Source: Candidatus Kuenenia stuttgartensis (lineage in GTDB: Bacteria > Planctomycetota > Planctomycetia > Gemmatales > Gemmataceae). From it: a DNA stretch of 64,000 nt. Positions 16,042 through 24,767 of the stretch are shown in pieces. A program made the position numbers and the translations under genes. The notes below the pieces were generated by a model. The model saw only the letters and a program-made list of their open reading frames with translations, ran no database searches and had not been told where the DNA came from. Each line of letters opens with the position of its first letter. The stretch's first letter is position 1. Where the stretch lies: assembly GCA_945897965.1 (NCBI GenBank), contig CAMDHK010000002.1, positions 1 to 64,000 on the forward strand. The letters are read 5' to 3'.

Positions 16042-17871
16042 TCAAATGGTATGAGGATTCCTTTTCCGCCAAAAATAAAAAACAGGAATCCCAGAAGCTA
16101 CAATAATCAAACCAGGCCAAGTATATTCAGGCCTTACGACCAACAAATCAATCATTACAATGGTACAGAGCAAAATATAAAGAAAGGGAAGGAATGGATA
16201 GCCCCAAGCTTTATATGGGCGAATTTCATCAGGCTTTGTTCTGCGCAAAACAAACAATCCGGAAACCGTAAGGGCATAAAATAATAGGGCAGCAAAAATA
16301 ACATAGTCCAGCAGTTCGATATATGTTCCGGAGAAAACTAAAAGAATGGACCATGCGCCTTGAAGAACTAAGCCATATGCAGGCACGCCCCTAGTATTTA
16401 ATTCGCCTGCAGCCTTGAAAAACAGCCCATCGTGAGCCATGGCATAGTATAATCTTGACCCCATTAAAATCATGCCGTTGACACATCCAAAAGTGGAGAT
16501 CATGATGGCAATTGCCATCGCTATCATTCCATATTTAGGGAAAATCATTTGTAGAACAGCAGTTCCAACCCGGTCATCCCGTGCATGGGAAATCCCAAGT
16601 TCGGACGTGCTTCTAACGATTCGCTCGTTAAGCCTTCGATTCGTTTCTTTACTTGCAGAATTGCTTGCATCCTTGGCAATGTCAGCTTTAATTTTAAAGG
16701 TAGAGGCTTCTTCAAGTTTGGATTCCGCATCTTGGATCAGTCTTTTTCCACTAATTGTTTGGCCATCTTTGTCAAGTAATGCAACTCTTGCTTTTAGAAA
16801 AAGGGATTCGCTTTCAAGGCGGTTTGCAGTTGCCGAAAGATAATTGGCTTCTGCAGCGTATTCTTTTCTTATTGCAAGTCCTTCTTCGATTTCAGCTTTA
16901 AGCTGAATGCTAACCAGCGGGTTGCCGTTTGCCTTTAAAACGCAAAGGTATGCAAGATTAACCAAAAGATAAAGAAGGATGACGGATCCGGTCCCGAAAA
17001 TCAAACTCAATGGCAGATTACGGCTTGGATTACGGATTTCGCCAGCAGTAAAGGTTACATTATTCCAAGCATCAGCACTAAATAAAGACCCTACCATAGC
17101 CCCGCCAGCAACCATAAAAGCAACAAGCAAAGGTGCCCCGCCCACAAGTTCTGAGATGGAATTAAAGCGGTCGGTGGAGAAAGATCCAGCCCAAAGGTCT
17201 GCAAAGTTAATGCTAATAACCTCTCTGTTCGCACCAATGCTAAACCCAAGAATGATGAGAATGATAAGGCTTAAAGTTTTGATGACCGTAAAAAGGTTTT
17301 GAATCCATTTGCCTTCTTTAACGCCTCTGCAATTAAGCAAGGTTAGGAAAGCAATAATTGCAACCGCAATCAGTTGGCCTGAAGTAATTGCGAATTCTGT
17401 GCGTTTGAAAATAATCAAAGGCTCTTTAAGCCAGGGTAGAGGAAGTGAGATTACTAGGTTTAACCCACTCCAGTTTATGATTTGCGCTTCTTCCCCAGTA
17501 CCAAGGCTAGGCGCTATCACGCCGAGAAATTTTGAAAAAGCAACAGCAACCGCTGCAATGGATCCTGTTTGAATGACGAGGAATAAGCTCCAGCCATAAA
17601 GGAACCCCCACAGAGGGCCAAAAGCTTCTTTAAGATAGATATACTGCCCACCTGCGCGAGGCATCATAGCTGCGAGTTCTGCGTAGCTGAGTGCACCTAG
17701 AATTGTCATGAATCCCGTTAAAATCCAAATCAGCAAAAGGCTTCCAGGGGAACCTACATCACGGATTATATCTGCGGAAACAATGAAAATGCCGGAACCA
17801 ATCATAGTCCCTGCAACAAGCATTGTGGAATCGAAAAGGCCTAGCCGTTGTTGGAATTGTTTGTTGTCCAT
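16042..17871 (-). CDS. APC-family amino acid permease with a coiled-coil insertion
   Basis: The N-terminal 310 residues are a standard APC (LAT/SteT-like) transporter. The substrate-binding loop is GTMIGSGIF in helix 1, and the PRAGGQYIYLKEAFGP block follows. After helix 7 (near residue 310) comes a charged, helical insertion of about 115 residues (roughly 313-432) rich in Ala, Glu and Lys. The transporter then resumes with YGMIAMAIAIMISTFGCVNGMILMGSRLYYAMA. This makes it 609 residues, against about 440-480 for the family. By the LeuT-fold topology, the insertion should be periplasmic. It lies between a second APC gene (2-base gap) and the enolase-superfamily gene (6-base gap). Confidence 0.88.
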   Translation of the reverse strand: MDNKQFQQRLGLFDSTMLVAGTMIGSGIFIVSADIIRDVGSPGSLLLIWILTGFMTILGALSYAELAAMMPRAGGQYIYLKEAFGPLWGFLYGWSLFLVIQTGSIAAVAVAFSKFLGVIAPSLGTGEEAQIINWSGLNLVISLPLPWLKEPLIIFKRTEFAITSGQLIAVAIIAFLTLLNCRGVKEGKWIQNLFTVIKTLSLIILIILGFSIGANREVISINFADLWAGSFSTDRFNSISELVGGAPLLVAFMVAGGAMVGSLFSADAWNNVTFTAGEIRNPSRNLPLSLIFGTGSVILLYLLVNLAYLCVLKANGNPLVSIQLKAEIEEGLAIRKEYAAEANYLSATANRLESESLFLKARVALLDKDGQTISGKRLIQDAESKLEEASTFKIKADIAKDASNSASKETNRRLNERIVRSTSELGISHARDDRVGTAVLQMIFPKYGMIAMAIAIMISTFGCVNGMILMGSRLYYAMAHDGLFFKAAGELNTRGVPAYGLVLQGAWSILLVFSGTYIELLDYVIFAALLFYALTVSGLFVLRRTKPDEIRPYKAWGYPFLPFLYILLCTIVMIDLLVVRPEYTWPGLIIVASGIPVFYFWRKRNPHTI

Positions 17872-17873
17872 GC

Positions 17874-19385
17874 TTATAACTTTTTGGCAAGGTTGTTATC
17901 TTCGATCCGAAGTTTGCTGTGGTGGAAGCCATAAACAAAGTAAATAGCAAGTCCTATTCCAAGCCATATGAAAAGCCTAACCCAGTTTTCCCAACCAAGA
18001 GAGAACATGAGTACCAAACATAAAACAATACCGCCAATGGGGCAAAATAACCCAAGAGGCGCCTTAAAAGAGCGGGGCGCATTCGGGTCTTTGAACCTTA
18101 AAATAAGTACTGCAGCACAAACCACCACAAAGGCAAACAATGTTCCAATGTTGGTAAGTTCCGCAAGAACATCAAGCGGGAGCAAACTGCCACCTAATGC
18201 GACAATGAGCCCGGTAAGCATGGTTGCAAGCCAAGGTGTTTGATAAACAGGGTGAACACTGGCGAAAAACTTTTCAGGAAGAAGTCCATCACGGGCCATC
18301 GCCAGAAAAATCCTAGGTTGCCCGCACATCATTACTAAAAGAACAGAGGTAATGCCTGTTAACGCGCCAATAGAAACCAGTAATCTGGCCCAGGGCATAC
18401 CAACTTGCGCAAAAACGTTAGCAACTGGGGCTTCTTTTGGAATGTCTTTGTAATTAACCATGCCGGTTAAAACCGCAGCTACTGCAATGTAAAGAACCGT
18501 GCAAATCAAAAGAGAGCCAATGATAGCAAAGGGCATATCACGCTTAGGATTTTTAGCTTCCTCTGCGTTTGTGGAAACTGCATCAAAACCAAGGTAGGCA
18601 AAGAAAATAAGCGCTGCGCCTGCTAAAACCCCAGACGGAGCATTGGTAGCGGGGTTGATATCTCCCCAGACCAAAGTCCCAAAAAAGCTTAAGCCGCCAT
18701 ACCCGAATGGTGCGAAGTTATCCGTCCAGTTGGAGGTAACGATGTGAGGAATGCCTGCAATAATGACAAAGAAAACAACAGCAAGTTTGACAACAACCAT
18801 GATGCCGTTGATGAAAGCGCTTTCCCGGATGCCTCGCACCAAAATGAAGGTGATGATGAGAGAAATAGCGACTGCAGGCAGATCAAGGATAGAGCCTGTT
18901 GAAACTATTTCACCACCTTTGGCGATATCAAAAGGTGCGTTTGTAAGAGCTGTCGGTATATGAAACTCAAATTGTTTAAGTATATCTTGGAAGTATTTAG
19001 ACCAACCGTGTGCGACGGTGCAACTTGCGACCGCATATTCTAAAACGAGATCCCACCCAATGATCCATGCCATTAGTTCGCCGAGGGTAAGGTAGGCGTA
19101 GGTGTAAGCACTGCCAGCAACAGGGGCCATGGATGCAAATTCCGCATAGCAAAGTGCTGAAAAAATACATGCAAGGCCAGCAAATACAAAAGAAAGCATA
19201 AGTGCAGGACCAGTAACATCGCGGGCAGCTTTACCCACTAAAACAAAAATTCCGGTGCCTATGATTGCGCCGATACCAAGAGCAGTTAATGCCCAAGGCC
19301 CGAGCACGCGTTTAAGGCTGTGACCGCTTTCAGAATCTGCCATCACTTTTTGAAGAGATTTACGCCGAAACATACCGTTAGACAT
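17874..19385 (-). CDS. APC-family amino acid permease, cationic amino acid transporter type
   Basis: The protein has about 12-14 membrane helices and the GIGAIIGTGIFVLVGKAA signature of the CAT/YfnA branch. GVLAGAALIFFAYLGFDAVSTNAEEAKNPKRDMP and GQPRIFLAMARDGLLP are also typical of the group. These carriers take up amino acids with protons. I prefer the ATG at 19385 (MSNGMFRRKS), which has GGAG 7-9 bases upstream. The longer ORF start at 19418 overlaps dtd. It forms a run with dtd upstream and the second permease downstream. Confidence 0.9.
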   Translation of the reverse strand: MSNGMFRRKSLQKVMADSESGHSLKRVLGPWALTALGIGAIIGTGIFVLVGKAARDVTGPALMLSFVFAGLACIFSALCYAEFASMAPVAGSAYTYAYLTLGELMAWIIGWDLVLEYAVASCTVAHGWSKYFQDILKQFEFHIPTALTNAPFDIAKGGEIVSTGSILDLPAVAISLIITFILVRGIRESAFINGIMVVVKLAVVFFVIIAGIPHIVTSNWTDNFAPFGYGGLSFFGTLVWGDINPATNAPSGVLAGAALIFFAYLGFDAVSTNAEEAKNPKRDMPFAIIGSLLICTVLYIAVAAVLTGMVNYKDIPKEAPVANVFAQVGMPWARLLVSIGALTGITSVLLVMMCGQPRIFLAMARDGLLPEKFFASVHPVYQTPWLATMLTGLIVALGGSLLPLDVLAELTNIGTLFAFVVVCAAVLILRFKDPNAPRSFKAPLGLFCPIGGIVLCLVLMFSLGWENWVRLFIWLGIGLAIYFVYGFHHSKLRIEDNNLAKKL

Positions 19386-19410
19386 TTTGTTGCTCCGTTT
19401 TTTAACACTT

Positions 19411-19848
19411 TTAGGCATCAGCTATTAAGGTTACAGGCCCATCATTAACCAGTTCAACTTTCATATCAACGCCAAATTTTCCAGTATGTGTGGTAATTCC
19501 CAGCAATCTTAATTTTCGGATAAAATGTTCGTATAAAGGTTCAGCAATTTCAGGCCTTGCTGCGGTTATGAAACTTGGCCTCCGGCCCTTCGAACAATCT
19601 CCATAAAGTGTAAATTGACTGATAACCAAGATTGCACCGCCCGATTCAACCAGATCGAGGTTCATTTTACCGTTTGAATCGGGAAATATTCTTAAACTAG
19701 CTGCTTTTTCAGCGAGCCAATCAGCTTTTTCTTCGTTGTCACCATTGGTTATTCCTAAAAGGATAAGTAGCCCTTTTTGGATTTCGCCCAAAATCTGGCC
19801 TTCCACAGTGACTTTGGCCATAGATACGCGTTGAATTACGGCACGCAA
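19411..19848 (-). CDS. dtd: D-aminoacyl-tRNA deacylase
   Basis: Dtd removes D-amino acids, and glycine, that have been attached to tRNA by mistake. At 145 residues it is the standard length. The opening MRAVIQRVSMAKVTVEGQ, the catalytic-site block SQFTLYGDCSKGRRPSF and the Gly-cisPro motif region NDGPVTL near the C-terminus are all present. The start codon is TTG at 19848, with CGGAG 7 bases upstream, which supports it strongly. It heads a minus-strand run with two amino acid permeases and an enolase-superfamily enzyme, a loose amino-acid theme. Confidence 0.95.
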   Translation of the reverse strand: MRAVIQRVSMAKVTVEGQILGEIQKGLLILLGITNGDNEEKADWLAEKAASLRIFPDSNGKMNLDLVESGGAILVISQFTLYGDCSKGRRPSFITAARPEIAEPLYEHFIRKLRLLGITTHTGKFGVDMKVELVNDGPVTLIADA

Positions 19849-20018
19849 GGTAAAACTCCGTTACCAACACCTTTAGAAACCAAGCGAAGTATACAATTTT
19901 ATAGAAAAACTGGAAAATCAAATTTATCGTAAAAGCAATTCTGTGGTATATATTCAAAAGATGAAATGTTCAGGAAGGAATACTTGGATTCGGAAGTTTA
20001 TGTAACGGAGTATTTAAA

Positions 20019-20282
20019 ATGGCACGTGATTTCAGCCCCTACCAGCAAAAAGTTATCAAACGATTTTACGATAATCAAAACCCTATTGCACATGAGCGAT
20101 TGGCTGAACTCGTGGGAGAGTTATATCTAAGCAGCGGAAAGAAAAGGGAAAAAGTTTGGAGCACCATAGTTGAAACTATGAAAAAGCTGGAAGTTCCCGA
20201 AGCCCGAATCAAGCACCTAGTAGAACAAGATAAGCCAGAATTACTGGCTCAACTTGTTAAGGAACTCGAAGCAAAAAGCTAG
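20019..20282 (+). CDS. Small conserved helical protein of unknown function
   Basis: The 87-residue product is all helical by inspection: SPYQQKVIKRFYDNQ, HERLAELVGELYLSSGKKREKVWSTIVETMKKL, then EARIKHLVEQDKPELLAQLVKELE. I have the impression that close relatives occur across planctomycetes as an uncharacterised family, which needs a search to confirm. It is basic and soluble, with no catalytic pattern. GGAG lies 8 bases before the ATG. It is monocistronic and convergent with lpxA, with only 3 bases between the stops. Confidence 0.7.
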   Translation: MARDFSPYQQKVIKRFYDNQNPIAHERLAELVGELYLSSGKKREKVWSTIVETMKKLEVPEARIKHLVEQDKPELLAQLVKELEAKS

Positions 20283-20285
20283 TTA

Positions 20286-21095
20286 CTATGCTGCTTCTTG
20301 CCTGTTGGTTTCAAGACTGATGCCCCTGGTTGCAGTTCGAATGAATGCGATGAATTCTGCGACCTCAGGGATATGGCTTAATTCTTTTTCAACCTTAAGT
20401 AGCGACTGAGGCAAGATCAAGCCTTCGCGGTAAATAATTTGAAATGCTTTTCGTATACCATCAATGTTCGTATGTGAAATACCAGCTCTACGCATTCCTA
20501 TAACATTGACGCCTGATACTACATTGATTCGCTGTACAATGATAAAAGGCGGAATGTCTTTAGTCGTGGCAGAAACGCCGCTTAAAAGCGCCAGCCTTCC
20601 AACCTTGGCAAATTGATGCACAGCGCTGTTTCCTGATAAGAAAGCGCCATCTTCCATCACGCAATGCCCTCCCATGAGTGCCCCATTAGCAAGAATACAG
20701 CCGTTGCCTACTCTGCAATCGTGGGCGACATGGCTGTTTGCCATCAAGAAGTTTCCGTTTCCAATGACTGTTTCGTTGGAAGAGGTAGTTCCCCGATGAA
20801 CAGTAACGCCTTCACGGATAATATTGTTATTACCAATGATGGTTTTGGTAGGTTCGCCATCATATTTCATATGTTGAGGAGCTTCGCCAAGAATAGCACC
20901 ACTATAAACGATGTTTTTGGCGCCAAGGGAAAGGTTACCAAATAACTTTGCACCTGGTTTGATGACGGAGTTATGGCCAATTTTTACCGGGCCATCAATA
21001 ACGGCGAGTGCGCCAATTTCTACATTTTCGCCTATCTCAGCGTCGGAAGAGATAATAGCACTTGGATGAATTCTTGCGGTCGAAGAAACAGGCAT
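20286..21095 (-). CDS. lpxA: UDP-N-acetylglucosamine acyltransferase
   Basis: LpxA makes the first committed step of lipid A synthesis by adding a 3-hydroxyacyl chain to UDP-GlcNAc. The protein is a run of hexapeptide repeats (left-handed beta-helix), opening with ARIHPSAIISSDAEIGENVEIGALAVI. The catalytic His is in MANSHVAHDCRVGNGCILANGALMGGH. The C-terminal helices follow (RRAGISHTNIDGIRKAFQIIYREG). I choose the ATG at 21095 (MPVSSTARIHP), with GGGGGA 7 bases upstream, over the TTG used by the ORF track. It stands alone, without lpxD, fabZ or lpxB. Confidence 0.9.
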   Translation of the reverse strand: MPVSSTARIHPSAIISSDAEIGENVEIGALAVIDGPVKIGHNSVIKPGAKLFGNLSLGAKNIVYSGAILGEAPQHMKYDGEPTKTIIGNNNIIREGVTVHRGTTSSNETVIGNGNFLMANSHVAHDCRVGNGCILANGALMGGHCVMEDGAFLSGNSAVHQFAKVGRLALLSGVSATTKDIPPFIIVQRINVVSGVNVIGMRRAGISHTNIDGIRKAFQIIYREGLILPQSLLKVEKELSHIPEVAEFIAFIRTATRGISLETNRQEAA

Positions 21096-21303
21096 TGAGA
21101 TATCCCCCAAAAACCAAAACTCTAATAATGAAGCAGAAATGAAAAATCTAAACTTAGTAAAAGTTAAAGTTCAGCTGCTTCAAGGAATGATCGTATAAAG
21201 CTTTTTAACGATTCTATCTAGTCCATTTTAATCGGACGAAGAGTGGGTAAGCTTAACTTTTGGTCAATAGAATTGTGGAAATGGTTGAAAAAAGGCAAAG
21301 ATA

Positions 21304-21705
21304 TCAAATATCTTCGCTGATTTGTTCTAAAACCTCTTCATAAACAAAAATTGGAACATTCATGGTGACCGCCAAGGCGATGGCATCACTAGGCCTGCAA
21401 TCGATTTTCACAAACTTCCCATCCTGCCTAATTTTAAGTGTGGCGAAATAGGTTTTGTCTTTGAGTTCATTAATTTGAATTTCTTGAAGTTCGCCCCCAA
21501 GGCTTGTTATCGTTTGGCATAATAAATCATGGGTTAGGGGTCTGGGGGAGGGAATCTTTTTAATTTTGCGATCAATGCTAGTGGCTTCAAAAATTCCAAT
21601 TTGAATTGAAAAACTTCTTTCGCCTTCCAGTTCTTTTAAAACGATGACTTGTTGTTCATGAATTTCGCTAATAATAATTCTTCTAAGACCCATTTCGACA
21701 GGCAT
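21304..21705 (-). CDS. Bifunctional nuclease (BFN/DUF151) domain protein
   Basis: The product of 134 residues is a single BFN domain. The hallmark block is KIDCRPSDAIALAVTMNVPIFVYEEVLE, and the centre holds PRPLTHDLLCQTITSLGGELQEIQINELKDKTYFATL. Some plant homologues have been reported to have nuclease activity; bacterial roles are not settled. The ATG at 21705 (MPVEMGLRR) has AAGGAG with 7-base spacing and is preferred over the track start at 21750. It is monocistronic. Confidence 0.85.
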   Translation of the reverse strand: MPVEMGLRRIIISEIHEQQVIVLKELEGERSFSIQIGIFEATSIDRKIKKIPSPRPLTHDLLCQTITSLGGELQEIQINELKDKTYFATLKIRQDGKFVKIDCRPSDAIALAVTMNVPIFVYEEVLEQISEDI

Positions 21706-21903
21706 AATATTTCTCCTTACATATTCAATATTATATCTTAGCAAGTGCAATTAGTGCTTCGAGCAATAAATTGATCATTTCTTTATTAAAATTCATTTTG
21801 TAAATCAATCTCCAGAATAAATAATTGTTTATGGCAGACGAGTAAAAATTATGATAATGACAATACTTTAAGATATTGATTTTAAGCAGGAATATTCTTA
21901 CTG

Positions 21904-22659
21904 ATGGCATTTGAGTTTAAAGTTTCCTCTGAATCACTACAGGGGCTTCGTTCAAATAATGAAGACGCAATAAAATGCATCAAGGCTGATGGTTTGTTTT
22001 TAGCATTGGTTGCAGATGGTATGGGCGGACATGCTTCAGGCGAAGTTGCAAGTACTGAATCCATCAAAAGTATCGAGCAAGAGGTTTTTGACCAAGGGCC
22101 CTTTTTAGATGGTTCCGAAAGTGGCGATACTGCACTTATTCACCAAGGATATATTTCTGCCAACCAATCCTTATTGAACCTTTCTCGAGCCAATCCGAAA
22201 TTTTTGAACATGGGCACGACCATGGTAGGGTTGTTTTATCGTGAGAATAGCCCAAATGTATTGATTTCTAATCTTGGTGATAGCAGGTGCTATGTTTTGG
22301 AAGATCAGAAATTGTCATTGATAACAGCGGATCATTCCTTTGCTCATGCGCTTTATATTGCGGGTTCAATTACACTTGCGCAAGTTGCTACACACCCATT
22401 TCGAAATAGGATTTATAAATATCTAGGTTCAAAAGATCTCACGGGCGGCCCTGATGTTTTTATCCACCATTTACGTCCCGGGCAGCGATACATGATTTGT
22501 TCGGATGGTTTGTCGGGCAGTATAAACCCGCCTGACCTTCAAAATTATCTTGCGACAGAACCTTTGGAAGGTCTTTCCCTTAAACTTTGTCAGATTGCGT
22601 TGAAAAACGGATCAACAGACAATACCTCTGCCATCATTATTGATGTCCTCGAAACCTGA
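21904..22659 (+). CDS. PP2C-type Ser/Thr protein phosphatase
   Basis: The 251-residue protein carries the main PP2C metal and phosphate motifs. These are RSNNEDAI (Arg16, Glu20, Asp21), VADGMGGHASGEVAS (Asp38), MGTTMVGLFY, NLGDSRCYVL, CSDGLSG and the last metal site DNTSAIIID. It is a minimal cytoplasmic phosphatase without a membrane anchor or sensor domain. Bacterial enzymes of this type reverse Hanks-type kinases, but no kinase is encoded next to it. The distance between the central DHSFAHALYIAG and CSDG blocks is short, as in PrpC/Stp-like enzymes. It is convergent with the SDR gene. Confidence 0.92.
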   Translation: MAFEFKVSSESLQGLRSNNEDAIKCIKADGLFLALVADGMGGHASGEVASTESIKSIEQEVFDQGPFLDGSESGDTALIHQGYISANQSLLNLSRANPKFLNMGTTMVGLFYRENSPNVLISNLGDSRCYVLEDQKLSLITADHSFAHALYIAGSITLAQVATHPFRNRIYKYLGSKDLTGGPDVFIHHLRPGQRYMICSDGLSGSINPPDLQNYLATEPLEGLSLKLCQIALKNGSTDNTSAIIIDVLET

Positions 22660-22674
22660 ATTGCTATTTTGGCA

Positions 22675-23409
22675 TTAGATATAAGTAGCTTTTGAAGGAA
22701 TAATGATGAGCTCGGGGATAACCACATGCTCAGGCAATCTAGCTACAAATAAAACACTTTGAGCAACGTCTTCAGGTTGCAAAATAGATTTTTTATGCTC
22801 TTCAGAAACGGGATTGGGTCTAGCTTCAAGAATTGGAGTGTTAACTTCTCCGGGGAAAATGCTGCAAAATCGTATATTGTTTTTGGATTCTTCCGCAGCG
22901 GTTGCAACCACCAAACCATTTAGTCCGAACTTTCCTGCTACATAACCAGGGCCGCCCAATGGGTTTCCCCGCAATCCGGAGATGGAATTTACAACAATCA
23001 CCAACCCTTTTTTTCTCGGCCTCATTCCTTTTAAAACTTCATGAAACACATAATAGGCGCTGTCTAGATTCCCTTCCACTAATGAACGCCAGCTTTCTGG
23101 ATTGAGTTCCTGGAAAGACCGTTCTTTTAGATTCATTCCAACACAATGCACCAGAATATCAATTGGGCCGAATGCTTTAATTGTTGAACTGATCGTGTTT
23201 TCAACTTCTTTTGGTTGGCCAGCATCACATACCAAAGATAGAACTCTTTCATTGGATTTTGAAATAAGTTCGGCAGCTTTATCAAGTTTGGTTTTATTCC
23301 TTCCACAAATGGCAACTTTGGCACCAAGATTGTGAAATGCCTGAGCAGAAGCCAGACCGATACCGCTGCCGCCGCCAGTTACCAGAATTGTTTTTCCTTG
23401 AAATTCCAT
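22675..23409 (-). CDS. Short-chain dehydrogenase/reductase
   Basis: This classical SDR of 244 residues has the NAD(P)-binding TGGGSGIGLA at the N-terminus, CGRNKTKLDKA after strand 2, and a catalytic Ser in VVNSISGLRG with Tyr/Lys in YVAGKFG. Arg in CGRNKTK after the second strand suggests NADP preference. The substrate-binding C-terminus is short. The substrate is unknown; family members include 3-oxoacyl-ACP reductases and sugar or alcohol dehydrogenases. AAAGG lies about 9 bases before the ATG. It is divergent from prfB. Confidence 0.88.
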   Translation of the reverse strand: MEFQGKTILVTGGGSGIGLASAQAFHNLGAKVAICGRNKTKLDKAAELISKSNERVLSLVCDAGQPKEVENTISSTIKAFGPIDILVHCVGMNLKERSFQELNPESWRSLVEGNLDSAYYVFHEVLKGMRPRKKGLVIVVNSISGLRGNPLGGPGYVAGKFGLNGLVVATAAEESKNNIRFCSIFPGEVNTPILEARPNPVSEEHKKSILQPEDVAQSVLFVARLPEHVVIPELIIIPSKATYI

Positions 23410-23536
23410 TGTCGTTAACCTTTAGGTGAGGATCTAGTGGTGGTTCCTAATAGTATGATAATATGAGAACATAGATCAGATTCATATTACTTTTTATTTA
23501 GGGAATTAAATTCCTGCATTATCAAAGGGTCGCAGC

Positions 23537-24686
23537 ATGAATAGTGAATTGAAAAGACGCGTAGAAAATCTGACCATCAGGTTGACTCAGCTACGGGACT
23601 CTCTTTGACATTGCTGGAAAAAAAACACAAAGGCAAACATTAACAGATCTTATGGGCACGCCTGATTTTTGGAACAATCAGGAGAAAGCCCAACAAACAA
23701 TCAATGCATTAAAACCTCTCAACGGCTTATTAAAACCGTATGAGGAAATCGAGGTCGCCAATTTAGATATTGGAGCACTTGCGGAGCTTTGCGCAGAAGA
23801 AGTCTCATTGGAAGTCGATCTCGCTGCGGAGTTAGATAAAGCTGATAACAATCTTGCAGAATTTGAACTGCGCTCCATGCTAAATGGACCGCAAGATGCC
23901 AGCAATGCATACCTTCGAATTCAGGCGGGCGGTGGCGGGACCGAGGCGTGTGATTGGGCGCAGATGTTGCTTCGTATGTATTCCCGCTGGGCCGAAAGGA
24001 ATGGCTATAAAACTGAAATTGTTGATGAACTTCGAAACGAAGAGGCAGGTATAAGAAATGCAACGCTTCATATTTTAGGTGATTTTGCATACGGCAATCT
24101 ACAAAGTGAAGCAGGTGTGCATCGCCTAGTTCGGATCAGCCCGTTTGATTCCAATGCTAAGAGACATACCTCATTTGCTGCGGTCGATGTAATGCCAGAA
24201 ATCGATGGGAATATTCACATCGATATTCATTCGGACGATTTGGAAAGGCAGACTTTTCGAAGTGGCGGTCCTGGTGGGCAGCATCAGAATAAAACGGAAA
24301 GTGGCGTTCGTTATATTCACTTGCCTACGGGGATCGCTGCGGAAAGCCGTAGCGAGAGAAGCCAGCATAAAAATGATGATCTTGCCATGAAGCTTCTGAA
24401 GGCCAAGCTTTATCGGATTGAAGAGCAAAAAAGAAAAGCAGAAGTTGAAAAGCTTTACGATGAAAAGGGTGAGGTGGCTTGGGGTTACCAGATTCGCAAT
24501 TATGTATTGCAGCCTTACACGCTTGCTAAAGATGTCCGAACCGAGCACCATACTGCGCAAGTTTTTGAGGTTCTCGATGGTGCGATTACAGCTTTTATTC
24601 AGGCTTTTTTGCGCTTGAAAGCAGAGAAAGTTAACAAAAAGCAACCTCATAGGCCTTTGCCTAAGATTAATGACGACGATCTTTAA
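23537..24686 (+). CDS. prfB: Peptide chain release factor 2, expressed by programmed +1 frameshift
   Basis: RF2 ends translation at UGA and UAA. The ORF track shows only the main frame from 23652. The real start is the ATG at 23537 (MNSELKRRVENLTIRLTQLRDSL), which reaches an in-frame TGA at 23606-23608. Reading then resumes +1 as GAC ATT GCT GGA, giving DIAGKKTQRQTLTDLMGTPDFW and a protein of about 382 residues. The peptidyl-hydrolysis motif is FRSGGPGGQHQNKTESG, and the stop-codon recognition SPF motif is in RISPFDSNAKRHTSF. High RF2 levels favour termination at the internal UGA, so the gene is autoregulated. Confidence 0.95.
23603..23609 (+). other. prfB frameshift site CTTTGAC
   Basis: The sequence CTT TGA C is the classical RF2 slip site: the peptidyl-tRNA on CTT moves to TTT when the UGA waits unread. 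Upstream, CGGGA takes the place of the usual AGGGGG stimulatory Shine-Dalgarno-like element, so the enhancer looks weaker than in E. coli. Confidence 0.92.
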
Positions 24687-24703
24687 TGGGGTCGCTAAAA
24701 ACG

Positions 24704-24748
24704 AAAACATATCGCCCAGCAAGTTAAATGCAAAGGCGATATGTTTTT
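24704..24748 (+). terminator. Strong intrinsic terminator after prfB (bidirectional)
   Basis: AAAACATATCGCC pairs perfectly with GGCGATATGTTTT over 13 bp, ending in a T run on the plus strand and, by symmetry, on the minus strand. It lies between the convergent prfB and apgM genes and can serve both. Confidence 0.88.
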
Positions 24749-24767
24749 AAGTTTACTGCGATCCTTT

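Noticed and set aside
24171-24722. 183-residue ORF antisense to prfB
   Set aside because: It mirrors the conserved prfB coding frame and has no start signal.
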